64,000 nucleotides of DNA from Streptomyces parvulus (GCF_014648855.1 NZ_BMRX01000001.1:248001-312000), one strand, 5' to 3'. Shown: positions 14,795 through 23,256, numbered from the stretch's first letter. Made by a program: numbers and translations. Notes: generated by a model from the letters alone, not told the origin.

Positions 14795-15823
14795 ATGGTG
14801 TTCAAGCGGCTTCTCGGTTCACTGGGCGTGGGCGCGCCCACGGTCGACACGGTGCTCGACCCGGGCCCCGTCCGGCCGGGCTCCACGCTCACCGGCCAGG
14901 TCCGGCTCAGGGGCGGCCAGGCCGACTTCGACGTCAGCCGCATCACGCTGGAACTGGTCGCCGGGGTCGAGGCGGAGCACGAGGACGGGGAGAGCGAGGG
15001 CGTCGTCGTCTTCGAACGGGTCACCGTCGGCGGCGGCTTCCGGCTCGCGGCGGAGGAGGAGCGCGACGTGACCTTCGGCGTCGCGCTGCCCTGGGAGACC
15101 CCGGTCACCGAACTGCACGGCCAGGCCCTGGGGATCGTGCTCGGGGTGCGCACCGAGCTCGCGGTGGCCGGGGCCAGGGACGCGGGCGACCTCGACCCGC
15201 TCACCGTCTCGCCCCTGCCCGCCCAGGAGGCCGTCCTGGAGGCCCTGGGGCAGCTCGGTTTCGGCTTCCGCTCGGCCGACCTGGAGTACGGGCACATCGG
15301 CGGCACGGGGCAGCGACTGCCCTTCTACCAGGAGATCGAACTCACCCCGCCCCCGCGGTACGCGCACCTGGCCGACGAGATCGAGCTGACCTTCCTGGCG
15401 GGCCCCGGCGGAATGGAGGTGGTCCTGGAGGCGGACAAGCGCGGCGGCCTCTTCTCCCCGGGCCACGACGCGCTCACGCGCTTCTCCGTGGGCCACGACG
15501 AGGAGCGCGACTGGAACGCCACCGTCGAGGACTGGATCCGCCAACTGCTGGAGTCCCGGACCGCGCACGGGCACGAGACTCACGGCCACGAGGCGCACGG
15601 GCACGAGGCTTACGGGCACGCGCCGTACGGCGACCACGCGCACGGCGGGCACCACCACGAGGGCCACCACCGCTCCGGTCCCGGGATGGGAACGGCGGTC
15701 GCGGCGGGTGCGGCCGGACTCGCGGTCGGCGTCGCCGGCGGCATGGTCGCCGCGGAGGTGGTGGACGAGGTGGGGGACTTCTTCGAGGGGGACGAGGAGG
15801 ACGAGGCGGAGGACGAGGGCTGA
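14795..15823 (+). CDS. spo0M: Spo0M-type sporulation-control protein (arrestin-like), His-rich C-terminus
   Basis: A 342-residue protein. Residues 1-235 match the SpoOM family, an arrestin-like beta-sandwich implicated in sporulation control in Bacillus and conserved in Streptomyces (MVFKRLLGSLGVGAPTVDT, RPGSTLTGQVRLRGG, YQEIELTPP). Residues about 255-295 form a strongly His-rich H-G-H-E-x-H-G run, a possible metal-binding tail, followed by a Gly/Ala hydrophobic segment and an acidic end. ATG at 14795 lies 11 bases after AAGGAG; a GTG at 14783 overlaps that site and is unlikely. Upstream palindrome at 14687. It converges on the sortase-substrate gene with a strong terminator between. Confidence 0.85.
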   Translation: MVFKRLLGSLGVGAPTVDTVLDPGPVRPGSTLTGQVRLRGGQADFDVSRITLELVAGVEAEHEDGESEGVVVFERVTVGGGFRLAAEEERDVTFGVALPWETPVTELHGQALGIVLGVRTELAVAGARDAGDLDPLTVSPLPAQEAVLEALGQLGFGFRSADLEYGHIGGTGQRLPFYQEIELTPPPRYAHLADEIELTFLAGPGGMEVVLEADKRGGLFSPGHDALTRFSVGHDEERDWNATVEDWIRQLLESRTAHGHETHGHEAHGHEAYGHAPYGDHAHGGHHHEGHHRSGPGMGTAVAAGAAGLAVGVAGGMVAAEVVDEVGDFFEGDEEDEAEDEG

Positions 15824-15848
15824 CCCGGTCGCCGGGCCGCCCGACGGG

Positions 15849-15885
15849 CCGGGCCCGGCTCCCCCGAGGGGGGAACCGGGCCCGG
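15849..15885. terminator. Bidirectional intrinsic terminator
   Basis: CCGGGCCCGGCTCCCCC pairs with GGGGGAACCGGGCCCGG across a three-base loop: a 17-position stem with one mismatch, between the convergent spo0M and coiled-coil wall-protein genes. Confidence 0.7.
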
Positions 15886-15905
15886 TCGTGTGCCGTCGGT
15901 GCCGG

Positions 15906-17234
15906 TCAGGCGTCGGCGTCCGCCTTGCGGCGGCGGGTGACGACCACCGCGCCGGCGCCGAGGACGAGGGCCGCGCCGGCCGCCAGGGCGATCTTCGGCA
16001 GGGCGTCGCTCGAACCGGTCTGGGCCAGCGAGCCGGTGGTGGACGTCGTGTTCACCGGCGTGGTGGAGGTGCCGCCCTGGCCGGAGGGGCTGTTGGGGGT
16101 GCCCGGCTTGCCCTTGGCGTCGTCCGGCTTGGCCGGGTCCCCGCCGTCGTCCGCGCCCTTGGGCAGGATCTGGAAGACGTGGTCGGTCAGGTCCGGGAAC
16201 CCGCCGCAGGAGTCGTCGTCGTTGAGGAAGTCGGCCGTGGTGTAGACCGAGCCCTGTCCGGCCGGGACGTCCGCGTCGACCTTGAGGCGGAGCTTGACGT
16301 CGACCGAGGTGTTCGCCTTGAGGGAGCCGAGGGACGTGCCGCCCAGCAGCTCGGCGTCGCGCCACTTCGGGCTGGCGGCGGTGGACCACTCCAGGTCGAG
16401 GTAGGAGTCCAGCTCCTCGAAGCCCTTGGTGTCGAAGCCGTGGACGGTGGCGAACGGGTACACCTCGTCCATCGTCTCGCCGGTGCCGTTGGTGACGCGG
16501 AGCGTGAAGTCCTCCGTGGTGCCGCCGACGACCTCGTCCGGCAGACCGTGGACCACGGCGGTGAGTTCGGGCACGGGGACGCACTCGCCGTCCGGCTCCT
16601 CGCCCTCGCCGCCCTCCTCACCCTCGCCGCCCTCTTCGGCCTCTTCGGCCTCGGCGGCCGCGAGCGCCTTCTTGGCGTCCTCCAGCTTGGTCTCCGCCTC
16701 GTCCCGCGCCTTCTGGAGGAGGCCGATCTTGCGGGTCTGGTCGACGCGGGCGTCGTCGTGGGCCGTCTGCGCCTCGGTGGCCTTGGTGTCGGCGGCCGTC
16801 TTGGCCGTCGCGGCCTCCCCGGCGGCCTTCGTGGCCTCGTCCAGCTTCTGCTGCGCCGCCGCCTTGGCCTCGTCGGTGGTGGCGGCGTCCAGCTCGGCCT
16901 GCGCGTCCACGACGGCCTGGTCGGCCTCGGCCTTGGCCTTGCCGGCGGCCTCGGCGGCCTTCTTCGCCTCCAGGAGCGCGGCCTTGGTCGGGTAGGTCTC
17001 CTCCTCCAGCCCCTCCTCCAGGAACTGGATGGCGTCCTCCACCGCGGCGACGGCGGCGTCGTACTCCTTCTGCGCGCGCTTGACGGCCTTCCTCAGCTCC
17101 TTGATCGTCGGCTTCGCCTGCTGCGTCTGCGCGGCGGGCTTCTCTTCGGCGAAGGCCGGGGCCGACGACAGGAGGACGACCGGCGCGGTCACGGCGGCGG
17201 CGACGGCGGTCGCGAGAGCACGGCGAATCTTCAC
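15906..17234 (-). CDS. Sortase-anchored coiled-coil surface protein (LAxTG)
   Basis: A 442-residue secreted protein. A signal peptide of about 30 residues (KIRRALATAVAAAVTAPVV, cleavage after AFA) is followed by a long Ala/Lys/Glu coiled coil (about 40-225), an acidic Gly-rich hinge, and a beta-rich domain (about 245-370) with CVPVPELTAVV and LRVTNGTGE like wall-protein domains. The C-terminus has LAQTG, a hydrophobic segment and RRRK: a class E sortase signal as in streptomycete chaplin-type anchoring. GTG at 17234 was chosen because it places the signal peptide correctly. It is monocistronic. It probably projects from the peptidoglycan; ligand unknown. Confidence 0.85.
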   Translation of the reverse strand: MKIRRALATAVAAAVTAPVVLLSSAPAFAEEKPAAQTQQAKPTIKELRKAVKRAQKEYDAAVAAVEDAIQFLEEGLEEETYPTKAALLEAKKAAEAAGKAKAEADQAVVDAQAELDAATTDEAKAAAQQKLDEATKAAGEAATAKTAADTKATEAQTAHDDARVDQTRKIGLLQKARDEAETKLEDAKKALAAAEAEEAEEGGEGEEGGEGEEPDGECVPVPELTAVVHGLPDEVVGGTTEDFTLRVTNGTGETMDEVYPFATVHGFDTKGFEELDSYLDLEWSTAASPKWRDAELLGGTSLGSLKANTSVDVKLRLKVDADVPAGQGSVYTTADFLNDDDSCGGFPDLTDHVFQILPKGADDGGDPAKPDDAKGKPGTPNSPSGQGGTSTTPVNTTSTTGSLAQTGSSDALPKIALAAGAALVLGAGAVVVTRRRKADADA

Positions 17235-17472
17235 ATGAACCCCTGGTCGGGAGGCGGAAAGTGCGAGGGGCGCCGCGCTCGCGGGGTGGTCACGCGGTGC
17301 GGCGCTCCGGTGATCGTATGACCTGGACGACCGGGGTCCCAGGGGCTTTCCCGCGCCCATGCCGGAAAAGGCCGCACGTCGTACGAACAAACGGTACGTT
17401 CCTGCACAGTTGCGTCCGTAGGCCGCACTTTCTGTGTGGGCCATGTCACTTCGCCGCACGCGGCGTGCCGGG

Positions 17473-18039
17473 TCAGGCGGGGTCGAGCCGGGCGGCACCG
17501 AAGGAGACGTCGAAGCGGTCGCACCAGATGCTGACGCTGCGGTAGCGGGCCGGGTCGACGTCGGCGGGGACGGGGTAGTTCTGGCTGCCCCTGTTGCCCT
17601 TGAGGCCGCCCAGGCCGACGTGCTCGCCGTCGTCGAAGACGTGCCAGCCGGCCCGCCCCTCCCGGACCGGCGCGTCGCTCAACAGGACGCGCAGATCGGG
17701 GCCGTTGCTCGTGTCCAGGTCCTCGACCCGCACCACGTGGGAGCCGTCGGCCAGCCGTACCAGCCGCACCGTGCCGGACGTCGCGTGCTCGTGGTCGATC
17801 AGCTCGCCGCTCGCCAGGGTGACCGGCGCGGCGGGCGACGCCGAGGGCCCGGCGGACGACGGTCCCGCGGCGCGGGCGCGGCCGGCGTCGGCCGTGCCGG
17901 GCAGCGCCTCCTGGACGGTCTCGTCCTGCCACAGCTTCCAGGGCTGGAACCAGTACAGCCCGAGGCCCGCCACGGCCACCGCCGCCACCAGCACGCCGCC
18001 CGCCCACGGCCGGATCCTCGCGCGTCGTCCAGGGCCCAT
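17473..18039 (-). CDS. DM13-domain membrane-anchored protein
   Basis: A 188-residue protein with one N-terminal membrane segment (GGVLVAAVAVAGLGLYWF) and a C-terminal DM13 domain (about 85-188): ASGELIDHEHATSGTVRLV, VVRVEDLDTSNGPDLRVLLS, HVGLGGLKGNRGSQNYPVP and SVSIWCDRFDVSFGAA with the conserved Cys. DM13 domains are proposed to take part in extracytoplasmic redox reactions. I prefer ATG at 18039 because GGGAGG lies eight bases upstream; frames extend to 18078 but lack a ribosome site. It is divergent from the deacetylase gene. Confidence 0.8.
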   Translation of the reverse strand: MGPGRRARIRPWAGGVLVAAVAVAGLGLYWFQPWKLWQDETVQEALPGTADAGRARAAGPSSAGPSASPAAPVTLASGELIDHEHATSGTVRLVRLADGSHVVRVEDLDTSNGPDLRVLLSDAPVREGRAGWHVFDDGEHVGLGGLKGNRGSQNYPVPADVDPARYRSVSIWCDRFDVSFGAARLDPA

Positions 18040-18164
18040 ACCGTCCGCCTCCCGGGGAGAGTTCCGCATGGCGTCCATTCAACGGACCCGGCGGCCCGTC
18101 CGGGTGACGCGGCGGATGACGAAACCCTTACGTCGCGGCCTTGTCCACGAACTCCTCCGGAATT

Positions 18165-18188
18165 GTCCGTGATCCGTAACGGACGGAT
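18165..18188. promoter_or_regulatory. Overlapping inverted repeats in divergent promoter region
   Basis: GTCCGT-N8-ACGGAC (18165-18184) and ATCCGT-N5-ACGGAT (18172-18188) interlock about 90-130 bases from the starts of the DM13 and deacetylase genes. They could be an operator; the regulator is unknown. Confidence 0.35.
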
Positions 18189-18271
18189 CCCCCGGCCGCC
18201 TTTCCTCGTCATGCCAGGTGGACCCGGGGCGACCGGGGTTCGTCGGCGGACTGCGGGAAGGCGGGGCGGGC

Positions 18272-19045
18272 ATGGCACGGCACAGTGGTGGGCGGGGCTG
18301 GTACGGCAAGGTGGTCGGGGCCGCGCTCGGGGTGACGATGCTCGCGGTGGGGGCGTCGGTGTGGACCGCGCAGGCCGACTCCGTGGGCGGTCCGCCCCCG
18401 AAGGCGTCCGCGTCACCGGCGCCGGGCGGTGCCGTGAAGCCCGTCGGCACGAGCATCGCGCACGCCTCGGACGCGGGGCCGCGGGGCGTGAACATCACCA
18501 TCGACGACGGGCCCGACCCGGCCTGGACGCCCCAAGTGCTCGACCTGCTCGCGGAGTACGAGGTGAAGGCCACGTTCTGCGTGACGGGGACGCAGGCCGC
18601 GGCCCACCCGGACCTCGTGAAGGACGTCGTCGCGGCCGGGCACCGGCTCTGCGACCACTCGGTGTCCCACGACACGGGCATGGACGGCAAGTCCGAGGCG
18701 TACCAGTCGAAGGAGATCCTCGACGCCGAGAAGATGATCATCAAGGCGTCGGGCGGCGTGCGGCCGATGTACTACCGCGCCCCCGGTGGCGCCTTCACCC
18801 CCTACAGCCGCGAGCTCGCCGCCTCGCACGGGATGCGTCCGCTGGGCTGGAACGTGGACACCAAGGACTTCGAACGCCCCGGCACGGACGCCATCGTCGA
18901 GACGGTGCAGCGGGAGCTGGCGAACGGGCCGACGCTCCTCTTCCACGACGCGGGCGGCGACCGCTCGCAGACCGTCGAGGCCCTGCGCCGGGTGCTTCCG
19001 TGGCTGGCGGAGCAGGGCTACTCGTTCGGTTTCCCGGTGCGTTGA
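18272..19045 (+). CDS. Secreted polysaccharide deacetylase (CE4/NodB)
   Basis: A 257-residue protein with an N-terminal signal/anchor segment (VVGAALGVTMLAVGASVW) and a NodB domain (about 70-250). Motif 1 is TIDDGPDPAWTP (catalytic Asp pair), motif 2 DHSVSHD (zinc His), motif 3 YRAPGGAFTPYS, motif 4 LGWNVDTKDF and motif 5 LLFHDAGGD. All metal and catalytic residues are present, so it should remove N-acetyl groups from peptidoglycan or another cell-wall glycan. ATG at 18272 follows a GGGAAGGCGGGG region. It is single-gene on this strand and converges on the oxidoreductase. Confidence 0.88.
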   Translation: MARHSGGRGWYGKVVGAALGVTMLAVGASVWTAQADSVGGPPPKASASPAPGGAVKPVGTSIAHASDAGPRGVNITIDDGPDPAWTPQVLDLLAEYEVKATFCVTGTQAAAHPDLVKDVVAAGHRLCDHSVSHDTGMDGKSEAYQSKEILDAEKMIIKASGGVRPMYYRAPGGAFTPYSRELAASHGMRPLGWNVDTKDFERPGTDAIVETVQRELANGPTLLFHDAGGDRSQTVEALRRVLPWLAEQGYSFGFPVR

Positions 19046-19095
19046 CCCCGGCCGGGCGGGCGGCCGGGGTCCCGCGCCCCGTCACACACGTGCCG

Positions 19096-20286
19096 TCACA
19101 CCGTCGCGGGACGGGTCTGCGGTGACGTGACGGCGCGGCGCCGGGCCGGGACGCCGAGGGTCGGGTTGGCGACGCCCCAGGCGGCGGCCTTGCAGACGAC
19201 CTCCTTGTAGAAGGCGGCGAAGCGTCCGGTCAGGGCCGCGCCCACCGCCCGGTCGTCGGCGGTGACGTACTGGATCAGGCCTTCGCGGCGGCCCAGCGAG
19301 ACGCACTGGTTGAAGTAGCGCAGCGGTGTGCTGGGCAGCTTCCCGCCGGTCAGGCGGGCCGCGATGGAGTCGGCGGCCTGCCAGGCGGTGGGGACGCCCG
19401 AGGCGCACGACATCCGCAGCGGCTTGTCGCCGGGGCCGGCCACCAGGGCCGCGTCGCCGACGGCGTAGACGTTCGGGTGGGAGACCGAGCGCATGGTGGC
19501 GTCGACGACGATCCGGCCGGTGTCCGTCACGTCGAGGGCGGTGGCGCGGGCGACGGGGTGGACGGCGAAGCCCGTGGTCCACACGGTGACCGCGGCCGGG
19601 ACGGTGGTGCCGTCGGCGGTGACGACGTGGTCCGGCGCGACCGCGGTGACCGCCGCGTTCTCGTACGCGGTGATGCCGAGGGCGTCGAAGACCTTCCGCA
19701 GGTGGCGGCCGCCCTTGGGCGAGAGCCAGTCGCCGAGGCCGCCGCGCGCGGCGAGGGACACGTCGAGGTCCGGGCGGGCCTCGGCGATCTCGGTCGCGGC
19801 CTCCAGGCCGGTGAGCCCGCCGCCGACCACGACCACCGGCGCTCCGGCGTCCAGGCCGGCCAGCCGCTCGCGCAGCCGCAGCGCCCCGGGGCGTCCCGCG
19901 ATCTCGTGGGCGTGCTCGGCGGCGCCGGGCACGTCCTGGGGGTTCCAGGCGCTGCCGAGGGCGTAGACGAGGGTGTCGTACTCCAGCTCCCCGGTCCGGC
20001 CCGGGTCGTTCGGGTCGGTGACGGCGACGGTCCCGCGGTCCACGTCCACGGCGGTGACCCGCGCGAGGCGCACTTCGACCCCGGTGTCCGCGAACATGGC
20101 GGCGAGCGGGCGGGGCCGGAGTTCCTGGCCGACCGCGAGCTGGTGCATCCGGACCCGCTCGACGAAGTCGGGCTCCGCGTTGACGAGGGTGATGGAGACG
20201 TCCTCGCGGCGCAGCCGCTTGGCGAGGCGGCCGGCGGCGACGGCTCCGGCGTATCCGGCGCCCAGGACGACGATGCGGTGCTGCAT
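19096..20286 (-). CDS. NAD(P)/FAD-dependent oxidoreductase (NDH-2/AIF-like), ECF41 partner
   Basis: A 396-residue pyridine-nucleotide-disulfide-type flavoprotein. The FAD Rossmann motif is at residues 5-15 (VVLGAGYAGAVAAGRL), the NAD(P) motif is VVVVGGGLTGLEAATEIAE, and NVYAVGDAALV is the second FAD contact. There is no CxxxxC redox pair, consistent with the NADH dehydrogenase-2/apoptosis-inducing-factor-like group. GAGAGGAGCAGGGAA precedes the ATG at 20286. It lies downstream of an ECF41 sigma-factor gene in the same orientation; ECF41 factors typically control one adjacent oxidoreductase, carboxymuconolactone decarboxylase or epimerase gene. Confidence 0.85.
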   Translation of the reverse strand: MQHRIVVLGAGYAGAVAAGRLAKRLRREDVSITLVNAEPDFVERVRMHQLAVGQELRPRPLAAMFADTGVEVRLARVTAVDVDRGTVAVTDPNDPGRTGELEYDTLVYALGSAWNPQDVPGAAEHAHEIAGRPGALRLRERLAGLDAGAPVVVVGGGLTGLEAATEIAEARPDLDVSLAARGGLGDWLSPKGGRHLRKVFDALGITAYENAAVTAVAPDHVVTADGTTVPAAVTVWTTGFAVHPVARATALDVTDTGRIVVDATMRSVSHPNVYAVGDAALVAGPGDKPLRMSCASGVPTAWQAADSIAARLTGGKLPSTPLRYFNQCVSLGRREGLIQYVTADDRAVGAALTGRFAAFYKEVVCKAAAWGVANPTLGVPARRRAVTSPQTRPATV

Positions 20287-20393
20287 TTCCCTGCTCCTCT
20301 CCGGTGGCCGGAGGTCTCCGGATTGCGGGGCCTCCAGCGGGTTCGCCCCTTGAACCGGGCAGCCCGCGGTTTCCTGACAGGAGCAGGTTGTGA

Positions 20394-20420
20394 TCCGCGT
20401 CACATCCACGTCTCATGACA
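20394..20420 (-). promoter_or_regulatory. Candidate ECF41-type promoter of the oxidoreductase gene
   Basis: On the minus strand TGTCATG (20420-20414) is followed after 16 bases by CGGA. ECF41 promoters are described as TGTCACA-N16-CGTC, so the -35 element and the spacing fit while the -10 is weaker. It lies about 110 bases upstream of the oxidoreductase start. Confidence 0.35.
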
Positions 20421-20433
20421 AGGGGAGGGCGGG

Positions 20434-21378
20434 TCAGAAGGCGTGGAACAGGGGTTCTCCGTGGTCGGCCGCGGCCCAGCGCCGGGTGGCGCGTTCGAGC
20501 TTGTCGGGGTTGACCTGGTTGCGGAACCCGGCGATGCCCTCGGGGGTGACCTCCAGGCACATGACGCCGATGACCCTGCCGTCGACGACCGCCACCACCG
20601 CGGGGTCGCCGTTGGCGGTGTCCACGTGGACCGCGACGGTGCCGCCGGCCAGCGCCCGCTTGGCCTTGCCGGGCTTGAACAGGCCCCGCATGAACGTGGC
20701 CACCGCGCGGGCGCCCTCGAACGCCTTCGTGCGCGCCGGGACCTTCCCGCCGCCGTCGCCGATCGACACCGCGTCGGCGGTGAGCAGGCGCACCAGCGGT
20801 TCGGTGCGGCCGCTGGTGGCCGCGGCGAGGAACTCCTCCACGACGCGCCGGGCGGCGGCCCCGTCCACCTCGGTGCGGGTCCGGCCCTCGGCGACGTGCC
20901 TCTTGGCGCGGTGGAAGACCTGCTGGCTGGCGGCCTCGGTGAGGTCGAGGATCGCGGCGATCTCCCGGTGCGGGTAGCCGAACGCCTCGCGCAGCACGTA
21001 GACGGCCCGCTCCCCGGGCGTCAGGCGCTCCAGCAGGGTGAGCACCGCGAAGGAGACCGACTCGCGCTGTTCGGCGGTGTCGGCCGGGCCGAGCATGGGG
21101 TCGCCGGCGAGCAGCGGCTCGGGCAGCCACTGGCCGACGTAGGTCTCCCGCCGGGCGCGGGCCGAGGTGAGCTGGTTGAGGCAGAGGTTGGTGAGCACCT
21201 TGGTCAGCCAGGCCTCGGGGACCTCGACGCGGGCGACGTCGGCGGCCTGCCAGCGCAGGTACGTCTCCTGCACGGCGTCCTCGGCCTCGCTCGCCGAGCC
21301 GAGCAGGCGGTAGGCGATGGCCTCCAGACGGGGCCTGGACGCCTCGAACCGTTCCACGTCGCTCACGGGCAGGGCCAT
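20434..21378 (-). CDS. ECF41-family RNA polymerase sigma factor with SnoaL-like C-terminal domain
   Basis: A 314-residue factor: sigma region 2 (SASEAEDAVQETYLRWQAAD) and region 4 (LTPGERAVYVLREAFGYPHR, EIAAILDLTEAASQQVFHRA), then a 110-residue SnoaL-like extension. The ECF41 hallmarks are all visible: WLPEPL in the linker, DGGGK in the extension and NPDKL close to the end. The C-terminal domain replaces a separate anti-sigma factor and modulates activity. It is followed by the oxidoreductase gene and lies 24 bases after the Fpg/Nei gene, so some transcription may come from there. Confidence 0.92.
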   Translation of the reverse strand: MALPVSDVERFEASRPRLEAIAYRLLGSASEAEDAVQETYLRWQAADVARVEVPEAWLTKVLTNLCLNQLTSARARRETYVGQWLPEPLLAGDPMLGPADTAEQRESVSFAVLTLLERLTPGERAVYVLREAFGYPHREIAAILDLTEAASQQVFHRAKRHVAEGRTRTEVDGAAARRVVEEFLAAATSGRTEPLVRLLTADAVSIGDGGGKVPARTKAFEGARAVATFMRGLFKPGKAKRALAGGTVAVHVDTANGDPAVVAVVDGRVIGVMCLEVTPEGIAGFRNQVNPDKLERATRRWAAADHGEPLFHAF

Positions 21379-21402
21379 GTCCCGGATCCTAGCCGCGCCG
21401 CC

Positions 21403-22182
21403 TCACCGCTGGCAGTGCGGGCACCACACCGTGCCGCGGCCGCCGACGCGGGTGCGGCGCAGGCGGGTACCGCAGCGGGGGCAGGCCGGATCCGGGGCGT
21501 CGCGGTGGCCGGTGAGCCAGGAGGGGCGGGGCGGTACGCGGCGGGCGCGGACGGCGCCGTGCAGGGTGCGGCGCATGTCGGCGTGGAGGACGCGCAGTTC
21601 GGCATCGGTGAGGTCGCCGGCGGGGTGGGTGGGGCGCAGCCGGGCACGCCACAGGATCTCGTCGGCGAGGAGGTTGCCGAGGCCGGCCAGGACGGACTGG
21701 TCGGTCAGCGCGGTCTTGACGCTGCCGCGCCGCCCGGCGAGCGCCTCCTCGAAGGTCTCGCGGTCCACCGTCAGCGCGTCCGGGCCCTGGCCCGCCAGCA
21801 GCCGGCCCACGTCGGACTCGTCGTGGGCCAGCCAGAGGCCGCGGAGTTTGCGCTGGTCGCGGTAGCAGAGCCGGCGGTCGCGGGACACGGTGAACAGCAC
21901 CCGGTCGTGCGGGTCGGCGGGGTCGTCGGGGCGGCCGCACAGCAGCATGCCGGTCATGCCGAAGTGCAGCAGCACGGTGGGGCCTCCGGTGCGGGCGAGC
22001 AGCCACTTGCCGTGGCGTTCGGCCCTGGTGAAGCGCCGGCCCTCCAGCGCGTCGCGGAGGCCGCGGGCGCTCACGCCGTGCAGGACGCCGGCGTCGCGCA
22101 CCTCGACGCGCCGGACCACCCGGCCGGTCGCACAGGAGGCGAGGACCCTCCGGAATCCCTCGACGTCGGGCAGCTCCGGCAC
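21403..22182 (-). CDS. Fpg/Nei family DNA glycosylase-AP lyase
   Basis: A 259-residue base-excision-repair glycosylase. After removal of the initiator Met it begins P-E-L-P-D-V-E, giving the catalytic N-terminal proline and Glu. The middle has HFGMTGMLLC, LRGLWLAHDES and the H2TH helix region DQSVLAGLGNLLADEILW; the C-terminus is a four-Cys zinc finger (CPRCG...CPHC). GTG at 22182 was chosen because it gives this exact N-terminus and has GGGAGG nearby. It removes oxidised bases and nicks the strand; substrate preference (8-oxoG versus pyrimidines) cannot be read from the sequence. Confidence 0.9.
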   Translation of the reverse strand: MPELPDVEGFRRVLASCATGRVVRRVEVRDAGVLHGVSARGLRDALEGRRFTRAERHGKWLLARTGGPTVLLHFGMTGMLLCGRPDDPADPHDRVLFTVSRDRRLCYRDQRKLRGLWLAHDESDVGRLLAGQGPDALTVDRETFEEALAGRRGSVKTALTDQSVLAGLGNLLADEILWRARLRPTHPAGDLTDAELRVLHADMRRTLHGAVRARRVPPRPSWLTGHRDAPDPACPRCGTRLRRTRVGGRGTVWCPHCQR

Positions 22183-22288
22183 GTGCCACCTCCCGGGTCG
22201 CGGGCCGCCGCGCGCGGCCCCGATCCCATGGTGCGCGCACGCCGGGCTCCGTGCAGCGCGCCGCCGCGGTTCGCCTATCTTGGCGCCC

Positions 22289-22684
22289 ATGCAGGCATAC
22301 ACGATCGGCCAGGCGGCCCGGCTGCTCGGCGTCAGCCCGGACACCGCCCGGCGCTGGGCGGACGCGGGGCGGGTGACGACCCACCGCGACGAGGGCGGCC
22401 GGCGGCTCATCGACGGCAGGGATCTGGCGGCGTTCTCCGTGGAGCTGGCCCAGAGCGGCAGCGGCGAGGAGGACGCGTCCTACACCTCGGTCCGCAACGC
22501 GTTCCCCGGGATCGTGACCGCGATCAAACTCGGCGACGTGGCGGCGCAGGTGGAGATCCAGGCCGGCCCGCACCGGCTGGTGTCCCTGCTGACGCGCGAG
22601 GCCGTGGAGGAACTGGGCCTGGAGGTCGGCATGGAGGCCACCGCCCGGGTGAAGTCGACCAACGTCCACATCGACCGGGGCTGA
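22289..22684 (+). CDS. MerR-like HTH + single Mop (TOBE) domain protein, molybdate-responsive (copy 1)
   Basis: A 131-residue protein. Residues 1-60 are a MerR/excisionase-type helix-turn-helix (YTIGQAARLLGVSPDTARRW, then TTHRDEGGRRLIDGRDL). Residues 65-131 are a Mop domain: FPGIVTAIKLGDVAAQVEIQ, AGPHRLVSLLTREAVEELGL, ATARVKSTNVHID, the molybdate/tungstate-binding fold of ModE and ModC C-termini. It probably senses molybdate and regulates the molybdenum genes nearby. It is followed 107 bases later by a paralogue. The ATG at 22289 has no strong ribosome site, so a short-leader or leaderless message is possible. Confidence 0.8.
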   Translation: MQAYTIGQAARLLGVSPDTARRWADAGRVTTHRDEGGRRLIDGRDLAAFSVELAQSGSGEEDASYTSVRNAFPGIVTAIKLGDVAAQVEIQAGPHRLVSLLTREAVEELGLEVGMEATARVKSTNVHIDRG

Positions 22685-22791
22685 GCGGGCGGCCGGGGCG
22701 GCTGCTCTGCGCGAGGCGGGCGTCTCCGGGGCGGGCCCCTTCCGGCCGTGGGCCGGGGGAGGGCCGCGCGGACACGGCCTAGGGTTCTCGC

Positions 22792-23256
22792 GTGCCGACG
22801 TACAGCATTGGCCAGGCCGCGCGCCTGCTGAGGGTGAGTCCGGAGACCGTGCGCCGGTGGGCCGACGCCCGGCGGCTGCCGATGGGGCGGGACGGCTCCG
22901 GGAACCGGGTGATCGACGGGGCGGGGCTGGCGCGGTTCGTGCGGGAGCGGGCCGGCGGGGAGGCTCCCGACGAGGCTTCCCCGGCGCCCGTGCCGGTCGG
23001 CAACGCGCTCACCGGGATCGTCACCGGGGTGCGGCTCGACGGCGTGGTGGCGCGGGTGGAGGTCCAGGCCGGCCCGCACCGGATCGCGTCGCTGGTGACC
23101 CGGGAGGCGGTCGAGGACCTGGGCCTCGCGGTGGGGGTCACCGTCACCGCGCGGATGACGTCGTCGGACGTGCACGTCGAGGTGCCGGAACCGGCCGCCC
23201 GCCGTCCGGCTCCGTACGGCACAGCAGGGCCGCCCACAGGTCGAGGCGGTCGCTGA
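22792..23256 (+). CDS. MerR-like HTH + single Mop domain protein (copy 2)
   Basis: A 154-residue paralogue of the preceding gene: YSIGQAARLLRVSPETVRRW, Mop domain ALTGIVTGVRLDGVVARVEV, AGPHRIASLVTREAVEDLGL, then a Pro/Gly-rich tail. GTG at 22792. The tail overlaps the 3' end of the PucR gene on the other strand by 113 bases, an unusual convergent overlap that could cause antisense effects between the molybdate sensor and the purine regulator. Tandem duplication followed by divergence of the HTH recognition residues suggests the two bind different sites. Confidence 0.78.
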   Translation: MPTYSIGQAARLLRVSPETVRRWADARRLPMGRDGSGNRVIDGAGLARFVRERAGGEAPDEASPAPVPVGNALTGIVTGVRLDGVVARVEVQAGPHRIASLVTREAVEDLGLAVGVTVTARMTSSDVHVEVPEPAARRPAPYGTAGPPTGRGGR

